From contig NZ_LT607410.1 in NCBI RefSeq assembly GCF_900091515.1, forward strand, positions 4,030,001 through 4,094,000: a stretch of DNA of 64,000 nt, in the 5' to 3' direction. The DNA is from Micromonospora purpureochromogenes. GTDB lineage: Bacteria; Actinomycetota; Actinomycetes; Mycobacteriales; Micromonosporaceae. The notes under the pieces were generated by a model. The model was not told the origin of the DNA. It did no database searches and saw only the letters and a program-made list of their open reading frames with translations. Shown here in pieces: positions 53,223 to 62,558 of this stretch. The position numbers and the translations under genes were made by a program. Position 1 is the first letter of the stretch. The number at the start of each line of letters is the position of its first letter.

Positions 53223-54299
53223 GTGAGGGCTGTTTCTCCGCGCGTCGCCGACGACGCCCGCGACGCCGGGCTGGACCGGGCGCGCGAGGGCGACCAGGCC
53301 GCGTTCGCCGACCTGGTGGCGCCACTGCGTCGCGAGCTGCACGCGCACTGCTACCGGATGCTCGGCTCCGCCCACGACGCCGACGACGCCCTTCAAGAGG
53401 CGCTGCTGCGGGCGTGGCGCGGGTTGCCGCGCTTCGAGGGGCGCAGCTCGCTGCGCTCCTGGCTGTACACGGTGGCCACCCGCACCTGCCTGGACGCGGT
53501 GGCCGGGCGCGCCCGCCGAGCGCTCCCGGTCGACCTCGGCCCGGCCAGCGAGCGGGCGGTGCTGGACAGCGCCCCGGCGGGCCACGTCGCCTGGCTGGGC
53601 CCCTACCCCGACGCCGGGCTCGCCGACGGTCCGGCCGCCCCCGACGTACGCTACGAACAGCGCGAGGCCGTCGAGCTGGCCTTCGTCGCGGCCCTGCAGC
53701 ACCTGCCGGGCAACCAGCGGGCGGCGCTGCTGCTCTTCGAGGTGCTCGGCTTCTCCGCCGCCGAGATCGCCACCATGATGCGCACCTCGGTCGCCTCGGT
53801 GAACTCCGCGCTGGCGCGCGCCCGACGGCTGGTGGCCGACCGGGTGCCGCCGGTCAGCCAGCAGCGGACCCTGCGTCGCGTCGACGACACCCGGCTGCGG
53901 GAGATCGTCACCGGCTACGCGACCGCCCTGGAGAACGGCGACACCGAGGCGCTGGTCGCGCTGCTGACCGAGGACGTCACCTGGTCGATGCCGCCGCTGC
54001 CGCAGTGGTACCGGGGGCTGGCGGCGGTCACCGACTTCGCCCGCGAGCTGCCGATGACCCGGTGCGGGAGCTGGCGGCACCGGACGACCGGCGCGAACGG
54101 GCAGCCGGCGGTGGCCTCGTACCTGCGCACGCAGGACACCGGCCACTACCTGGCCTGGTCGATCAACGTGCTGACGCTGGGGCACGGCCGGATCGCCGGG
54201 ATCACCTCGTTCCTGGGGGCCGAGCACTTCGCCGGGTTCGGGCTGCCGGGCTCGCTGCCACCGGAGGGCGAGGACGGCAGCATCTCGCGGCCCCGGTGA
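53223..54299 (+). CDS. SigG-like ECF sigma factor with SnoaL domain
   Basis: A 358-aa sigma factor of the SigG/TIGR02960 type. Region 2 is near residues 20-90 (CYRMLGSAHDADDALQEALLRAWRGLPRF, LRSWLYTVATRTCLD). Region 4 is near 155-205 (LPGNQRAALLLFEVLGFSAAEIATMMRTSVASVNSALARARRLV). The C-terminal SnoaL-like domain starts around residue 225 (YATALENGDTEALVALLTEDVTWSMPPLPQWYRG). The start is GTG at 53223. CAGAAT ends 8 nt before it and could be its -10. It is divergent from the alpha/beta hydrolase. No anti-sigma gene is adjacent. Confidence 0.88.
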   Translation: MRAVSPRVADDARDAGLDRAREGDQAAFADLVAPLRRELHAHCYRMLGSAHDADDALQEALLRAWRGLPRFEGRSSLRSWLYTVATRTCLDAVAGRARRALPVDLGPASERAVLDSAPAGHVAWLGPYPDAGLADGPAAPDVRYEQREAVELAFVAALQHLPGNQRAALLLFEVLGFSAAEIATMMRTSVASVNSALARARRLVADRVPPVSQQRTLRRVDDTRLREIVTGYATALENGDTEALVALLTEDVTWSMPPLPQWYRGLAAVTDFARELPMTRCGSWRHRTTGANGQPAVASYLRTQDTGHYLAWSINVLTLGHGRIAGITSFLGAEHFAGFGLPGSLPPEGEDGSISRPR

Positions 54300-54350
54300 C
54301 CAGGGCGGCACGAAGGCGCTGTCCCGCCGGTGACGCGGGCCGCCGCGCAG

Positions 54351-54929
54351 CTAGCCGATGCGGTCGAGGAAGCCCAGCACCCGCTCGGTGAGCAGCGTGG
54401 CCGCCGGCTCGTGGTGGGAGGGCAGGCTGCTGTCGGCGAACAGGTGCTGCGGGCCGGGGTACAGGAACAGTTCGGCGTCCGGGGCCGCCGCGACGAGGGC
54501 GCGGGCCGCGTCGAGGTCACCCTCGTCGACGAAGAACTCGTCGGCGTCCATCCCGTGCACCTGGACCGGCACGCCGGCCGGCCACTCCCCGCCGAACTCG
54601 GACGTCGGGATGCAGCTGTGGAAGAGCAGGGCGCCCTTCGCGCCCGGTCGGGTCTGGGCCAGCAACTGGGCCGGCATGACCCCGAGCGAGAACCCGGCGT
54701 ACACCAGACCGTCGGGCAGCCCCTCGGCCGTGAGCCGGCCGCGCTCCAGGATAACGTCGAATCCGACCGTCCGGCCGTAGTCGAGGCCCTCCCCCAGGGT
54801 GTCGAAGGTCTTGCCGTCGTAGAGATCCGGGGTGTGCACCGTGTGCCCGGCTGCCCTCAGCCGGTCGGCGAAGTCGCGGACCCCCGGTGTCAGCCCCTGC
54901 GCGTGGTGGAACAACAGCACCTCAGCCAT
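54351..54929 (-). CDS. dienelactone hydrolase family protein
   Basis: A 192-aa alpha/beta hydrolase of the dienelactone-hydrolase type. It begins VLLFHHAQGLTPGVRDFADRLRAAGHTVHTPDLYDGKTF. The nucleophile position has Ser in VYAGFSLGVMPA where classical enzymes have Cys. The Asp is in VHGMDADEFFVDEG and the late His in LYPGPQHLFAD. The Ser variant makes classic dienelactone activity doubtful. It is convergent with the sigma gene and divergent from the next methyltransferase gene. Confidence 0.85.
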   Translation of the reverse strand: MAEVLLFHHAQGLTPGVRDFADRLRAAGHTVHTPDLYDGKTFDTLGEGLDYGRTVGFDVILERGRLTAEGLPDGLVYAGFSLGVMPAQLLAQTRPGAKGALLFHSCIPTSEFGGEWPAGVPVQVHGMDADEFFVDEGDLDAARALVAAAPDAELFLYPGPQHLFADSSLPSHHEPAATLLTERVLGFLDRIG

Positions 54930-55071
54930 GCGACGTCCCTCTCCGTGGAATCTGCTCGTGCGCGACGTCCAGGATGATGCCTGGCACGCCCGACATTCTG
55001 GTGAGCGGCACGGCCCTGGACGGCCGGTAAATCACGGGCGCTGCCGCCGGATCCGGCGGTACGGTCCGGCG

Positions 55072-55812
55072 ATGCGGGATGCGGACGGCTACTTCGGCGA
55101 AGCGGTGGCGGCGACCTACGACGACCGGACCAGCGAGATGTCCGATCCCGCCGTCGTGGCGGCCACGGTCGACGTGCTGGCCGAACTCGCCGGCGCCGGC
55201 CGGGCCCTGGAACTGGGCGTCGGGACCGGACGCGTCGCGCTGCCGCTGGCCGCCCGCGGTGTGCCGGTGCACGGCGTCGACCTGTCCCGGGCGATGGTCG
55301 ACCGGCTGCGCGCCAAGCCCGGCGGCGACGCGATCGGCGTGACGATCGGCGATTTCGCCACCACCCGGGTGGACGGGACGTTCTCGGTGGCGTACCTGGT
55401 CTTCAACACGATCATGAACCTGACCACCCAGGAGGCCCAGGTGGCCTGCTTCCGCAACGCCGCCGCGCACCTGGCCCCCGGTGGCCGCTTCGTGATCGAG
55501 GTCCTGGTCCCCGAGCTGCGCCGGCTCCCGCCCGGCCAGAACGTGGTGCCCTTCCACGTCTCCCCGACCGAATGGGCGTACGACATCTACGACGTCGCCA
55601 CCCAGGCGACCAGCTCCAACTACGTCCGCATCGTCGACGGTCGCGGGGAGTACCGGTCGATCCCCTTCCGGTACGTGTGGCCGGCGGAACTCGACCTGAT
55701 GGCCCAGCTCGCCGGGCTGCGACTGCGGGACCGCTGGGACGGGTGGAACCGGGCACCGTTCACGAGCGAAAGTCGCCAGCACGTCTCGGTCTGGGAGAAG
55801 CCCGCCGACTGA
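55072..55812 (+). CDS. class I SAM-dependent methyltransferase
   Basis: A 246-aa enzyme. The SAM-binding loop is RALELGVGTGRVALPLAARG, and VHGVDLSRAMVDRLRAK holds the ribose-binding Asp. VAYLVFNTIMNLTTQEAQVACFRNAAAHLAPGGRFVIEV is the family core. The C-terminal region (YVWPAELDLMAQLAGLRLRDRWDGW) ends HVSVWEKP. Substrate unknown. The ATG at 55072 is 6 nt after TACGGT, so it may be leaderless. Confidence 0.9.
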   Translation: MRDADGYFGEAVAATYDDRTSEMSDPAVVAATVDVLAELAGAGRALELGVGTGRVALPLAARGVPVHGVDLSRAMVDRLRAKPGGDAIGVTIGDFATTRVDGTFSVAYLVFNTIMNLTTQEAQVACFRNAAAHLAPGGRFVIEVLVPELRRLPPGQNVVPFHVSPTEWAYDIYDVATQATSSNYVRIVDGRGEYRSIPFRYVWPAELDLMAQLAGLRLRDRWDGWNRAPFTSESRQHVSVWEKPAD

Positions 55813-55861
55813 GCGCTGTGCGATCCTGACGGATACCCGTCCGGGTGAGCGGGGAGATCCG

Positions 55862-56155
55862 ATGGCGACCCTGATCCTCAGCCGACCGCCGCACGACTCC
55901 GCCCTGCTTCGGCGGATCCGGGTGACGGTGGACGGACGCCAGGTTGCCGGGCTACGCCCGGGCCGGTCGGCGAGCGTGAGCGTGGAGAGCGGTCAGCACG
56001 TCGTCCAGGCGAGTCTGGACTGGACGCGCAGCGAGGCGCTGACCGTCCGGGTGGGTGACGAGGAGACGGTGGCGCTGGAGGTGTCGTGCCCGGTGCGCGC
56101 CTACTGGCAGACCTGGACGGCACCGTTGCGAGCGTTGGACATCCGGCGGGTCTGA
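55862..56155 (+). CDS. small hypothetical protein
   Basis: A 97-aa protein with a likely beta-sandwich pattern (IRVTVDGRQVAGLRPGRSASVSVESGQHVVQASLDW, ALTVRVGDEETVALEV). It resembles PEGA-like carrier domains but is too short to assign. It lies 50 nt after the methyltransferase on the same strand, so they may be co-transcribed. Confidence 0.6.
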   Translation: MATLILSRPPHDSALLRRIRVTVDGRQVAGLRPGRSASVSVESGQHVVQASLDWTRSEALTVRVGDEETVALEVSCPVRAYWQTWTAPLRALDIRRV

Positions 56156-56251
56156 GCTGGACGACGTCGCCCGGGACGTCGGCGGCACCTGCTCTTGTGC
56201 CTCCCGAGCCGCTCGGACCACCTGCGGCGTACCGCGGTGACATGATGGGGC

Positions 56252-56755
56252 ATGCCCGCGATCGAAGTGGTGCTCGGTGACATCACCGACGAGGACGTCG
56301 ACGCCATCGTCACCGCGGCCAACGAGTCGCTGCTGGGTGGCGGCGGTGTGGACGGGGCGATCCACCGCGCGGCCGGACCGCGACTGGCCCGGGCGGGTGC
56401 CGCGCTGGCGCCCTGCGAGGCCGGCGACGCCGTCGCCACACCGGCGTTCGACCTCGACCCACCGGTGCGCCACGTCATCCACACCGTCGGCCCGGTGTGG
56501 GAGGGCGGCGGCCACGGCGAGGCCGAGATCCTGGCCTCGTGCTACCGGCGCAGCCTCGCCGTCGCCGACGAGATCGGCGCCCGCAGCGTCGCCTTCCCCG
56601 CCATCGCCACCGGCGTGTACGGGTTCCCGCCCGAGCAGGCGGCGACGATCGCGCTCTCGACCATCAGGGCCACGCCGACCCAGGTCGAGCGCGTCCGCCT
56701 GGTCGCCTTCGACGAAGCGACGTACCAACTTTTGACCACCGCGGCGCGGGCGTGA
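56252..56755 (+). CDS. macrodomain ADP-ribose-binding protein
   Basis: A 167-aa single macrodomain. [39 protein letters not shown] is the defining N-terminal motif. The ADP-ribose loop and catalytic region are [16 protein letters not shown] and [20 protein letters not shown]. By family it removes ADP-ribose from proteins or hydrolyses O-acetyl-ADP-ribose in the cytoplasm. The ATG at 56252 lies 5 nt after CATGAT, a possible -10. No ADP-ribosyltransferase gene is adjacent. Confidence 0.92.
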   Translation: MPAIEVVLGDITDEDVDAIVTAANESLLGGGGVDGAIHRAAGPRLARAGAALAPCEAGDAVATPAFDLDPPVRHVIHTVGPVWEGGGHGEAEILASCYRRSLAVADEIGARSVAFPAIATGVYGFPPEQAATIALSTIRATPTQVERVRLVAFDEATYQLLTTAARA

Positions 56756-57001
56756 ACCGCGACCGGCGGTGAGGCCGGCGGTCACATCGATCCGCTGAGC
56801 AACGGCGCGTCGTCGTGGCGCGGCCGCCCGGGGTCGCTGCGCCCTGCGGGCCTCGCGTACGCAGTTCGACAATCGCCGGTCGCCCCACGTCGCGTCGACT
56901 GGCGTTGAGCGGGGCGGTGTGAAGCCGCGCGGGAGCACCGAACCTGCCCTGTCGGCCTGCGGTTCCCGATCCCCGGCCGACCGCCCCTGCCCAGGTACGA
57001 C

Positions 57002-57627
57002 GTGGTGCCGGAGCACCTGGCCGAGCGGTACCAGCAGATCTACGTCCTCACCCTGGGCGAGCTCATCCTGGTCACCGTCCTCACCCTGAGCGACATGCCG
57101 TTCGGCGCCGGCCGGATCACCGCGTTCGCCACCGCGTTCGTCGCGGCGGTCCTGCTGTGGTGGAGCTACGCCCGGGGAGCCGGCGCCCGGCTGAGTACCG
57201 CCATCGAGCGGTCCCCGCACCGGGAGCGGCTCGTCCAGACCAACCCGTACGTCCACTGGCTCATGGTGGTGGGCGTGGTCGGCGTCGCCGCCGGATTCAT
57301 GCGGATCATCGAACATCCCACGCAGCGGCCGGACGACACTCTGACCGCGCTCATCCTGGGCGGCGCCGCGCTGTTCCTGGTCGGCGGGCCACCCTCGACC
57401 ACGAGGTCCTCGGACGCATCCCGCTCTCGCACGTGGTCGGCGTGCTCGCCGCCGTCGGCATCGCGCCGGCCGCCCCGCACCTGTCGAACCTGGTCCTGGG
57501 CTTCGGCACCACCATCGTCCTGCTGGGAGTCGCGGCGGTGGAGTTCGTCAGACGGCAGCGCGCGGACGGGTCTGCGGCCCCGGATGAGGGCGAACGCCCG
57601 CCATGTCGCCCGGAAGACCGACCCTGA
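57002..57627 (+). pseudogene. low-temperature requirement A (LtrA) remnant
   Basis: A fragment of a polytopic LtrA-family membrane protein. The first frame gives HLAERYQQIYVLTLGELILVTVLTL and helices to ALFLVGG (about 57390). The match then continues in another frame with ATLDHEVLGRIPLSHVVGVLAAVG and LGFGTTIVLLGVAAVEFVRR to 57627. Only the C-terminal half of a normal family member of nearly 400 aa is present, and a frameshift near 57390 breaks it. It is therefore very likely inactive. Confidence 0.7.
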
Positions 57628-57790
57628 CGCCGGCAGGCGTCCGGCGTTCGCGTGGATGCTACGGCGCAACTCCTGCCGACGTCGGCAGCTGAGGGCGCGA
57701 CCTCCCGCCACTTACGGGCTGGTCATCCACTTCTGCCGAGGCCAGGGCGTCGATGTATCTCGCTTGCCCGGGCGAATCTTGACCGACAGG

Positions 57791-58442
57791 ATGCGGGACA
57801 TGCTCGCCGATCTGTGGCCGCTGTCCGGTCTCACCATCGTCACACCGCACCTGCAGCCGCGCCTGCCAGGCGAGGAGGAACTGGCTGCGCTAGCCGATCT
57901 CGCAAACCAGGGCGTGCATCGCCCCGGCGAGCGGCCGTTCCTGACCCCGTGGACCGACGGCAGCCATGCCGACCGGGCGCGGTTCGTCCTGCAGGAACAC
58001 TGGGACCAGCTCGCCTCCTGGGACGTGGCAGCGTGGCGGCTCGGGATGGGCGTCTTCCGGGCGGGCCAGCCGATCGGCAAGGTCACGCTTTCGCGCACGA
58101 GACTTCCCGGTGGTCAGACAGGTGACGACCTCGGCCTGGCTCGGCGTCGATCATCAGGGCAGAGACTATGGAACGGAAGCGGGAGCCGGACTGCTCACCC
58201 TCGCTTTCGATCATCTCGGCGCCACCGCCGCACTGACCGAGGTGTTCCAGGACAACCACTCCTCCCAGGGCGTATCGCGCAAACTCGGCTACGGGCACGG
58301 CGGGATTTCCGTCGATGCGCGCGACGGTGAGGCCGTCGTCTCCGACCGCCTGCGTCTGACCCTGCAGCGGTGGCGCCAGCACAAGCAGCCAGCCGTCACG
58401 GTCGACGGCTTGGACAGCTGCCGAGCCTGGTTCGGACTCTGA
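57791..58442 (+). pseudogene. GNAT acetyltransferase, frameshifted
   Basis: The first part (RDMLADLWPLSGLTIVTPHLQPRLPGEEELAALADLA, then WDVAAWRLGMGVFRAGQPIG) is in one frame. The second part (RARDFPVVRQVTTSAWLGVDHQGRDYGTEAGAGLLTLAFDHLGA, EVFQDNHSSQGVSRKLGYGHGGISV) is in another. Together they make a GNAT of normal size, about 215 residues. A one-base shift near 58085-58100 disrupts it. The acetyl-CoA site (HQGRDYGTE) is retained. Inactive unless the shift is a sequence error. Confidence 0.75.
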
Positions 58443-58596
58443 TCCAGGCATCCGGATCTGCCGCCGACCGCGCCCTACGCAGTGTCACCACAACCGGACC
58501 GAGCCGGCGACCGGTCGTGCCAACGACAGTGCTACGGAAGACTCGGTCTGTCGGGCGTGCACTGGTGTGAGGCGTTGACAGACGGCGGTTGTCTGA

Positions 58597-59568
58597 TCAA
58601 TCGAAGTCGTTGCCGGTGAGGACCCAAGCGATGCCCTGCTCTGGGTCTTCCATCGCGAGGTGCAGGTACCAGATCTCGTCGTCGGGCTCCTGCCAGGCAA
58701 CGCAGTGCAGGCGTTCGACAAACGCTGTGACGATCTCCGGATCTGCGGGAGGAGTCAACCCAGCCATTGCGGCGAGTGCCTTCCAGAGAGCTGCCCGTCC
58801 CAGCGCCTGTCCGGTTCGCCGCTGGTAGGCCCGTTCACCGGCGGCCAGGTGCACCAAGCTGGGGTAGACATCGGCAAAGAGCACCTGGGATCCCTCGTGG
58901 CCCCGCCGGCCCTGCCACCGTTGGCCCCTAGGCATCGTGGCCTGGTCAGTGGCGACCATCGAGGCTGCCTCCCACGCAGTGCCGTGGAACGCGTATGCCT
59001 GGGCGGCCGATGACAAACCGTCCAGGATCGGCACCGCGTCATTCTGTGCCGGCCGTACGGTGGTCGTGGGCAGCGGCATCGGGTCGGCCAGGTGGTTCGG
59101 ATAGGCCCATATGGTGCAGCCCGACATGCCGGTCCGGTCGTACTCGGGAATGTCCAATGTGCTGTACCAGGTGGCAGCTTCCCACTGGTGAAGGCACAGC
59201 GGGGCACCGAGCAGTTGTGAGTCCAGGTCGATGGCGGCGCGGAGGTCCTCGCCGTGCAGCACGCGAGTTTGGGCCGCCAGGTGCCGCGTACGCGGGTTGG
59301 TCAGATGTGGGGATAGTTCTCGCCACGTACGGTGCTGCGCTACCACCTCCCACAGCGGCCCCGGGTAACCCTTGTCGTCGTCGGGGAACAGTTCCGCAGC
59401 GGCAGCGGCGATCCCGGCCGGCGCTTCCAGTGCCACGACGTGGGCCACCTCCCGCCGCTCGTCCAATGGCGCCCCATCGACTGTGGCAGCGAAATTCAGC
59501 AGGTCATGCCAGCGTCCAGCGTCGGCCAACAGGTCCAGGCTGCGGTACGAGACAGCAGGTGAGGTCAC
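58597..59568 (-). CDS. hypothetical protein
   Basis: A 323-aa soluble protein (GTG start at 59568, with AGGA upstream). It begins SPAVSYRSLDLLADAGRWHDLLNFAATVDG and contains AAIDLDSQLLGAPLCLHQWEAATWYSTLD, AQAYAFHGTAWEAASMVATDQATMPRG and the end IWYLHLAMEDPEQGIAWVLTGNDFD. It is helical, without membrane spans or catalytic motif that I can name. The family is not recognised with confidence. Confidence 0.65.
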   Translation of the reverse strand: MTSPAVSYRSLDLLADAGRWHDLLNFAATVDGAPLDERREVAHVVALEAPAGIAAAAAELFPDDDKGYPGPLWEVVAQHRTWRELSPHLTNPRTRHLAAQTRVLHGEDLRAAIDLDSQLLGAPLCLHQWEAATWYSTLDIPEYDRTGMSGCTIWAYPNHLADPMPLPTTTVRPAQNDAVPILDGLSSAAQAYAFHGTAWEAASMVATDQATMPRGQRWQGRRGHEGSQVLFADVYPSLVHLAAGERAYQRRTGQALGRAALWKALAAMAGLTPPADPEIVTAFVERLHCVAWQEPDDEIWYLHLAMEDPEQGIAWVLTGNDFD

Positions 59569-59866
59569 GGCGTCATCCTGCCGACCCGCAAGGCCCGAGG
59601 GCGCGTCAGGGTGTCTTCGTGAAGTCCGCCGCGGACGTGGGTGGGCGGGCGTCACGTCGAACTCGGCCTGCGGCTGCGGGACCTAGATAGTCGGTACCCG
59701 CGAGCAGGGGCAGGCAGGCCGTCCTCAGCTGCCGCTGGTGGGTGCCGACGGATCGCGCCGGGTCGGGCGAGGAAGGCGGAATCACGATACGGCGCTACCG
59801 TCGGCCTTTCGATGTTCGGCGATTCGGCTCCTGCCGAGAGACTGCCGGAGGACCAAGACTGAAGCG
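59569..59866. other. intergenic region
   Basis: This 298-bp stretch between divergent genes has no convincing gene. It should hold the promoters for the hypothetical gene at 58597-59568 and the membrane protein at 59867. No clear repeat was seen. Confidence 0.3.
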
Positions 59867-60259
59867 ATGTCTCACGATATCGGGGGTGCGCCACGCGCCC
59901 AGATAGCAATCACTGCTCTGCTCATCGTCGCCGGCACGCTCATCCTCTTCGTCCCCGCCGGTGACGAGGGCCGAGTCCTCGTGCCGATCAGCGAAGGTCA
60001 CGGACTGTCCGCCGTAGACGGGGTCGGCGCGGCACTGCTGGCGTTGGGCGGCACCTGGCTGGAAGTGCTCGTGGTACGGCGCCTGCCGTACCTCGCGCTG
60101 CCCCCACGGGCCTTGTTCGGACTCGGCGTGCTGGCCGGCCTCGGCATGGGGCTCCTGATCGCCTCGGTCTTTTCGGGGTTCTTCTGGTGGTGGGCTGTCG
60201 GCGCCACCGCACTTGGCGTTGCCGTCCTCGTCCTCGCGCCCCTTACAGCGCGCCGTTGA
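59867..60259 (+). CDS. small polytopic membrane protein
   Basis: A 130-aa protein with four hydrophobic helices: IAITALLIVAGTLILFV, GVGAALLALGGTWLEVLVV, ALFGLGVLAGLGMGLLIASVF and WWWAVGATALGVAVLVLAPL. No charged motif or known domain is evident. The ATG at 59867 is favoured over the upstream open frame because hydropathy starts there. It is followed within about 40 bp by the end of an IS110 element. Function unknown. Confidence 0.6.
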   Translation: MSHDIGGAPRAQIAITALLIVAGTLILFVPAGDEGRVLVPISEGHGLSAVDGVGAALLALGGTWLEVLVVRRLPYLALPPRALFGLGVLAGLGMGLLIASVFSGFFWWWAVGATALGVAVLVLAPLTARR

Positions 60260-60284
60260 GGTCGCTGACCGTACGTCCGCTTCT

Positions 60285-61560
60285 GGCACCCCTCTGTGTC
60301 AAGTGATGATCAAGAGGGATGTTCTAGGCTGGGGTGTGGCGGGTCCGGGAAGTGACTTTTCCGAAGTGTCGATCTCGGGGTTCAGGTCGGCCGCGCTGGA
60401 TTGCAGAGTCGCCCCCGCGTGTCCTCCCGGACCCGTCCTGACCAGCTTCGCGTCGGCTGTCATCTGCCGGTAGACGATGTCGGACAGGCGCCGCTTGAGT
60501 GCCCGTAGGGCCTCCATCGGGGTTTTGCCCGCGGCCAGTCTGCGCCGGTAGTAGCGGCGGCCTTCGGTGTCACGGCGTAGCTGGACGATGGCCATGATGT
60601 GCAGCGCGCGGTTGATGCGCCTGTTCCCGGCTCTGGAGAGGCGGTGGCGGTTCTGGTCGCCGGACGAGGCGTCGATCGGTGCGGTGCCGTTCCACGAGGC
60701 GAAGTGGGCGCGGCTGGGAAACCGGGCGATGTCTGCGATGTCGCCGATCAGGCGGGCGGCGCCGGAAGGGCCGATGCCGGTCAGGTCCATCAGCCGGCTT
60801 CCGGTGTTGTTGACCAGGTCGGTGAGTTCCTGTTTCGCGGTTGTGATCTTCTTGTCGATGACGACGAGTTCGCCGATCAGTTCGGAGGCCAGCCGGCGGC
60901 GGGTCTTGCCGACCACGTCGCGCGGGCGCACGGTGCCCAGCAGGGCGCGGGCCTGCTGGGCGGACAGGTCCTTTTTCGCGCCGCCGGCACCAGTTCGAGT
61001 AGCAGGTGGTGCAGCCGGGAGACCACGTCGGTGCGGGCCCGGCCGAGCTGGTCACGGCGGTCGACGAGCAGCCGTAACGCGACTGTGGTGTCGTCGGTGA
61101 CGACCTGCCGCAGGCCTTCGGTGCGCAGGGCGACCACAGCGACGCTGCGGGCGTCGACCGGGTCGGTCTTGCGGCCCTGGCCGGTGGCGAACACGCGGGC
61201 CCGGGCGGACAGCTTCGCGGGAACGTCCACGACGGTCTCGCCGTCGGCGACCAGGCGTTGAGCGACGTGCCGGCCGATGCCGTTGCAGCCCTCGACCGCC
61301 CACCGGCGGTCCTTGTGCTTGCGGCCGGCGCTCAGCATGGCCTGGTAGCCGTCGCGGTCGGTGCCGAAGCGGCCCTGCCCGAGGGCCTTCTCCCGGGTGT
61401 TGATGATTTCGATGGTGGCGGAACGCTTGTGCGGGTCCACGCCGATGATGACCTGGGCCATCGTGTCCTCCCTCGATCCGACGGTGTTCGTGGACGGGAG
61501 GGCAGCGCTACCTTGAGCCGGGCAGTCCCCTCTTGAGCCTCTCACCGCCGCGGTGACCGG
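60285..61560 (-). mobile_element. IS110-type insertion sequence, approximate limits
   Basis: The transposase frame spans 60299-61461. IS110 elements lack long terminal inverted repeats, so the ends cannot be fixed here and are set loosely. The noncoding stretch upstream of the transposase start (61462 to about 61560) is where IS110 members encode a bridge RNA. Confidence 0.5.
60299..61461 (-). pseudogene. IS110-family transposase, -1 frameshift at A5 run
   Basis: The DEDD-type N-terminal half begins at ATG 61461: VIIGVDPHKRSATIEIIN, WAVEGCNGIGRHVAQRLVADG, TDPVDARSVAVVALR. The C-terminal half lies in the -1 frame: KTRRRLASELIGELVVIDKKI, DLTGIGPSGAARLIGDIADIARFPSRAHFASWNGTAPIDASSGDQNRHRLSRAGNRRINRALH, which carries the catalytic Ser region. 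The shift occurs at an AAAAA run (60976-60972 on the minus strand). All other core motifs are intact. IS110 enzymes are normally a single frame, so this copy is probably inactive unless -1 slippage occurs. Confidence 0.85.
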
Positions 61561-61694
61561 CGGGGCGCACGCCAGATGAGAGCCACACCAACCTGCGGTG
61601 GGCAGCCGCGATGAGAGCGACTCCGCCGGTCACCTCGACCAAGCCTGGCCTGGCTGCGGTCGTAGCACCAGTCAACAGGTAGCCGCTTGGCGTG
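61462..61694. other. noncoding end of IS110 and flank
   Basis: A 233-bp stretch without a gene. The part next to the transposase probably belongs to the insertion sequence and could encode its bridge RNA. The remainder is flank up to the hypothetical gene ending at 61695. Confidence 0.35.
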
Positions 61695-62516
61695 TCAGTC
61701 CGGTGACGAGCGCCATCGGTCGAGGTCGGCCCACGTCGTGTGCAGGGCGACGGCAAGGTGGCCGCCGAACGTGACGGTTCCCTCGTGCGAGGCGTATGCG
61801 ATCCAGCTCAGTGTGTCGTCGCTCCATACACCCTCGACGCCGGCATAGCGGGGCGCGACAATGTCCACGTCAACGAGGTAGTCGGTGCCGTCCTCGCGCA
61901 GTTCCATCACCCGCCGCCCGCCCATCTCGCGCAACTCGCGGCGTACGTGAGCGATGCCCTGCTCGTCCCACATCGCCGCCTCGGCCAGCACCAGGACGTC
62001 CGGCGGGATCGGCTCGGCCAGTAGCGGATACCAGCACCTGTCCACCAGCCCCCACCACCGCCGCAGCTGGTCCTGCCGTGCGGCCGCCTCGGCCGGCGTC
62101 AACACCCGCCGGTAGGCCAGCGGTTCCACTCGAAGGTCGCCGCCCGCCAGCCAGCCGTTCACCGTCGATCGGAAGAGCCGACGTTCAGCGGCCATCGCTT
62201 CGGCCTCCACCTCGTTACCGGCCGGCTGGGTGAGCGGCGAGTGGGCCCCGTCGGCCGCCGCGACCAGGGCATCGACCAGACCGGCCAGCTCCGGCAGCAG
62301 ATCCGGATCCAGCCGCTCGATCTCCACCAGGATCGCCTCGACCACGTGGTAACGAGGAAAGAGCCGCCACGCTTCGGGCTGGTAGCGGAACCCGTCCTTG
62401 ACGCCGCCCTGGTTTGGCAGCGCTGCGTACTTGCGCGTCAGCTCGTCGTATCGCTCCATCAACCACCGACGTGCCGCCGTGTGCAAGGTCAACGAGTCCA
62501 CGGCACAGAATCCCAC
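61695..62516 (-). CDS. hypothetical protein
   Basis: A 273-aa soluble protein (GTG start 62516). RWLMERYDELTRKYAAL and the C-terminal part LREDGTDYLVDVDIVAPRYAGVEGVW, LSWIAYASHEGTVTFGGHLAVALHTTWADLDRW are recognisable only as regular alpha/beta sequence. No motif known to me. It lies 43 bp after the end of the sigma-factor gene on the same strand. Confidence 0.6.
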   Translation of the reverse strand: MGFCAVDSLTLHTAARRWLMERYDELTRKYAALPNQGGVKDGFRYQPEAWRLFPRYHVVEAILVEIERLDPDLLPELAGLVDALVAAADGAHSPLTQPAGNEVEAEAMAAERRLFRSTVNGWLAGGDLRVEPLAYRRVLTPAEAAARQDQLRRWWGLVDRCWYPLLAEPIPPDVLVLAEAAMWDEQGIAHVRRELREMGGRRVMELREDGTDYLVDVDIVAPRYAGVEGVWSDDTLSWIAYASHEGTVTFGGHLAVALHTTWADLDRWRSSPD

Positions 62517-62558
62517 GAGCCCATCGGCGACGTACTGTCATGCCGCTCACCGCACGCC

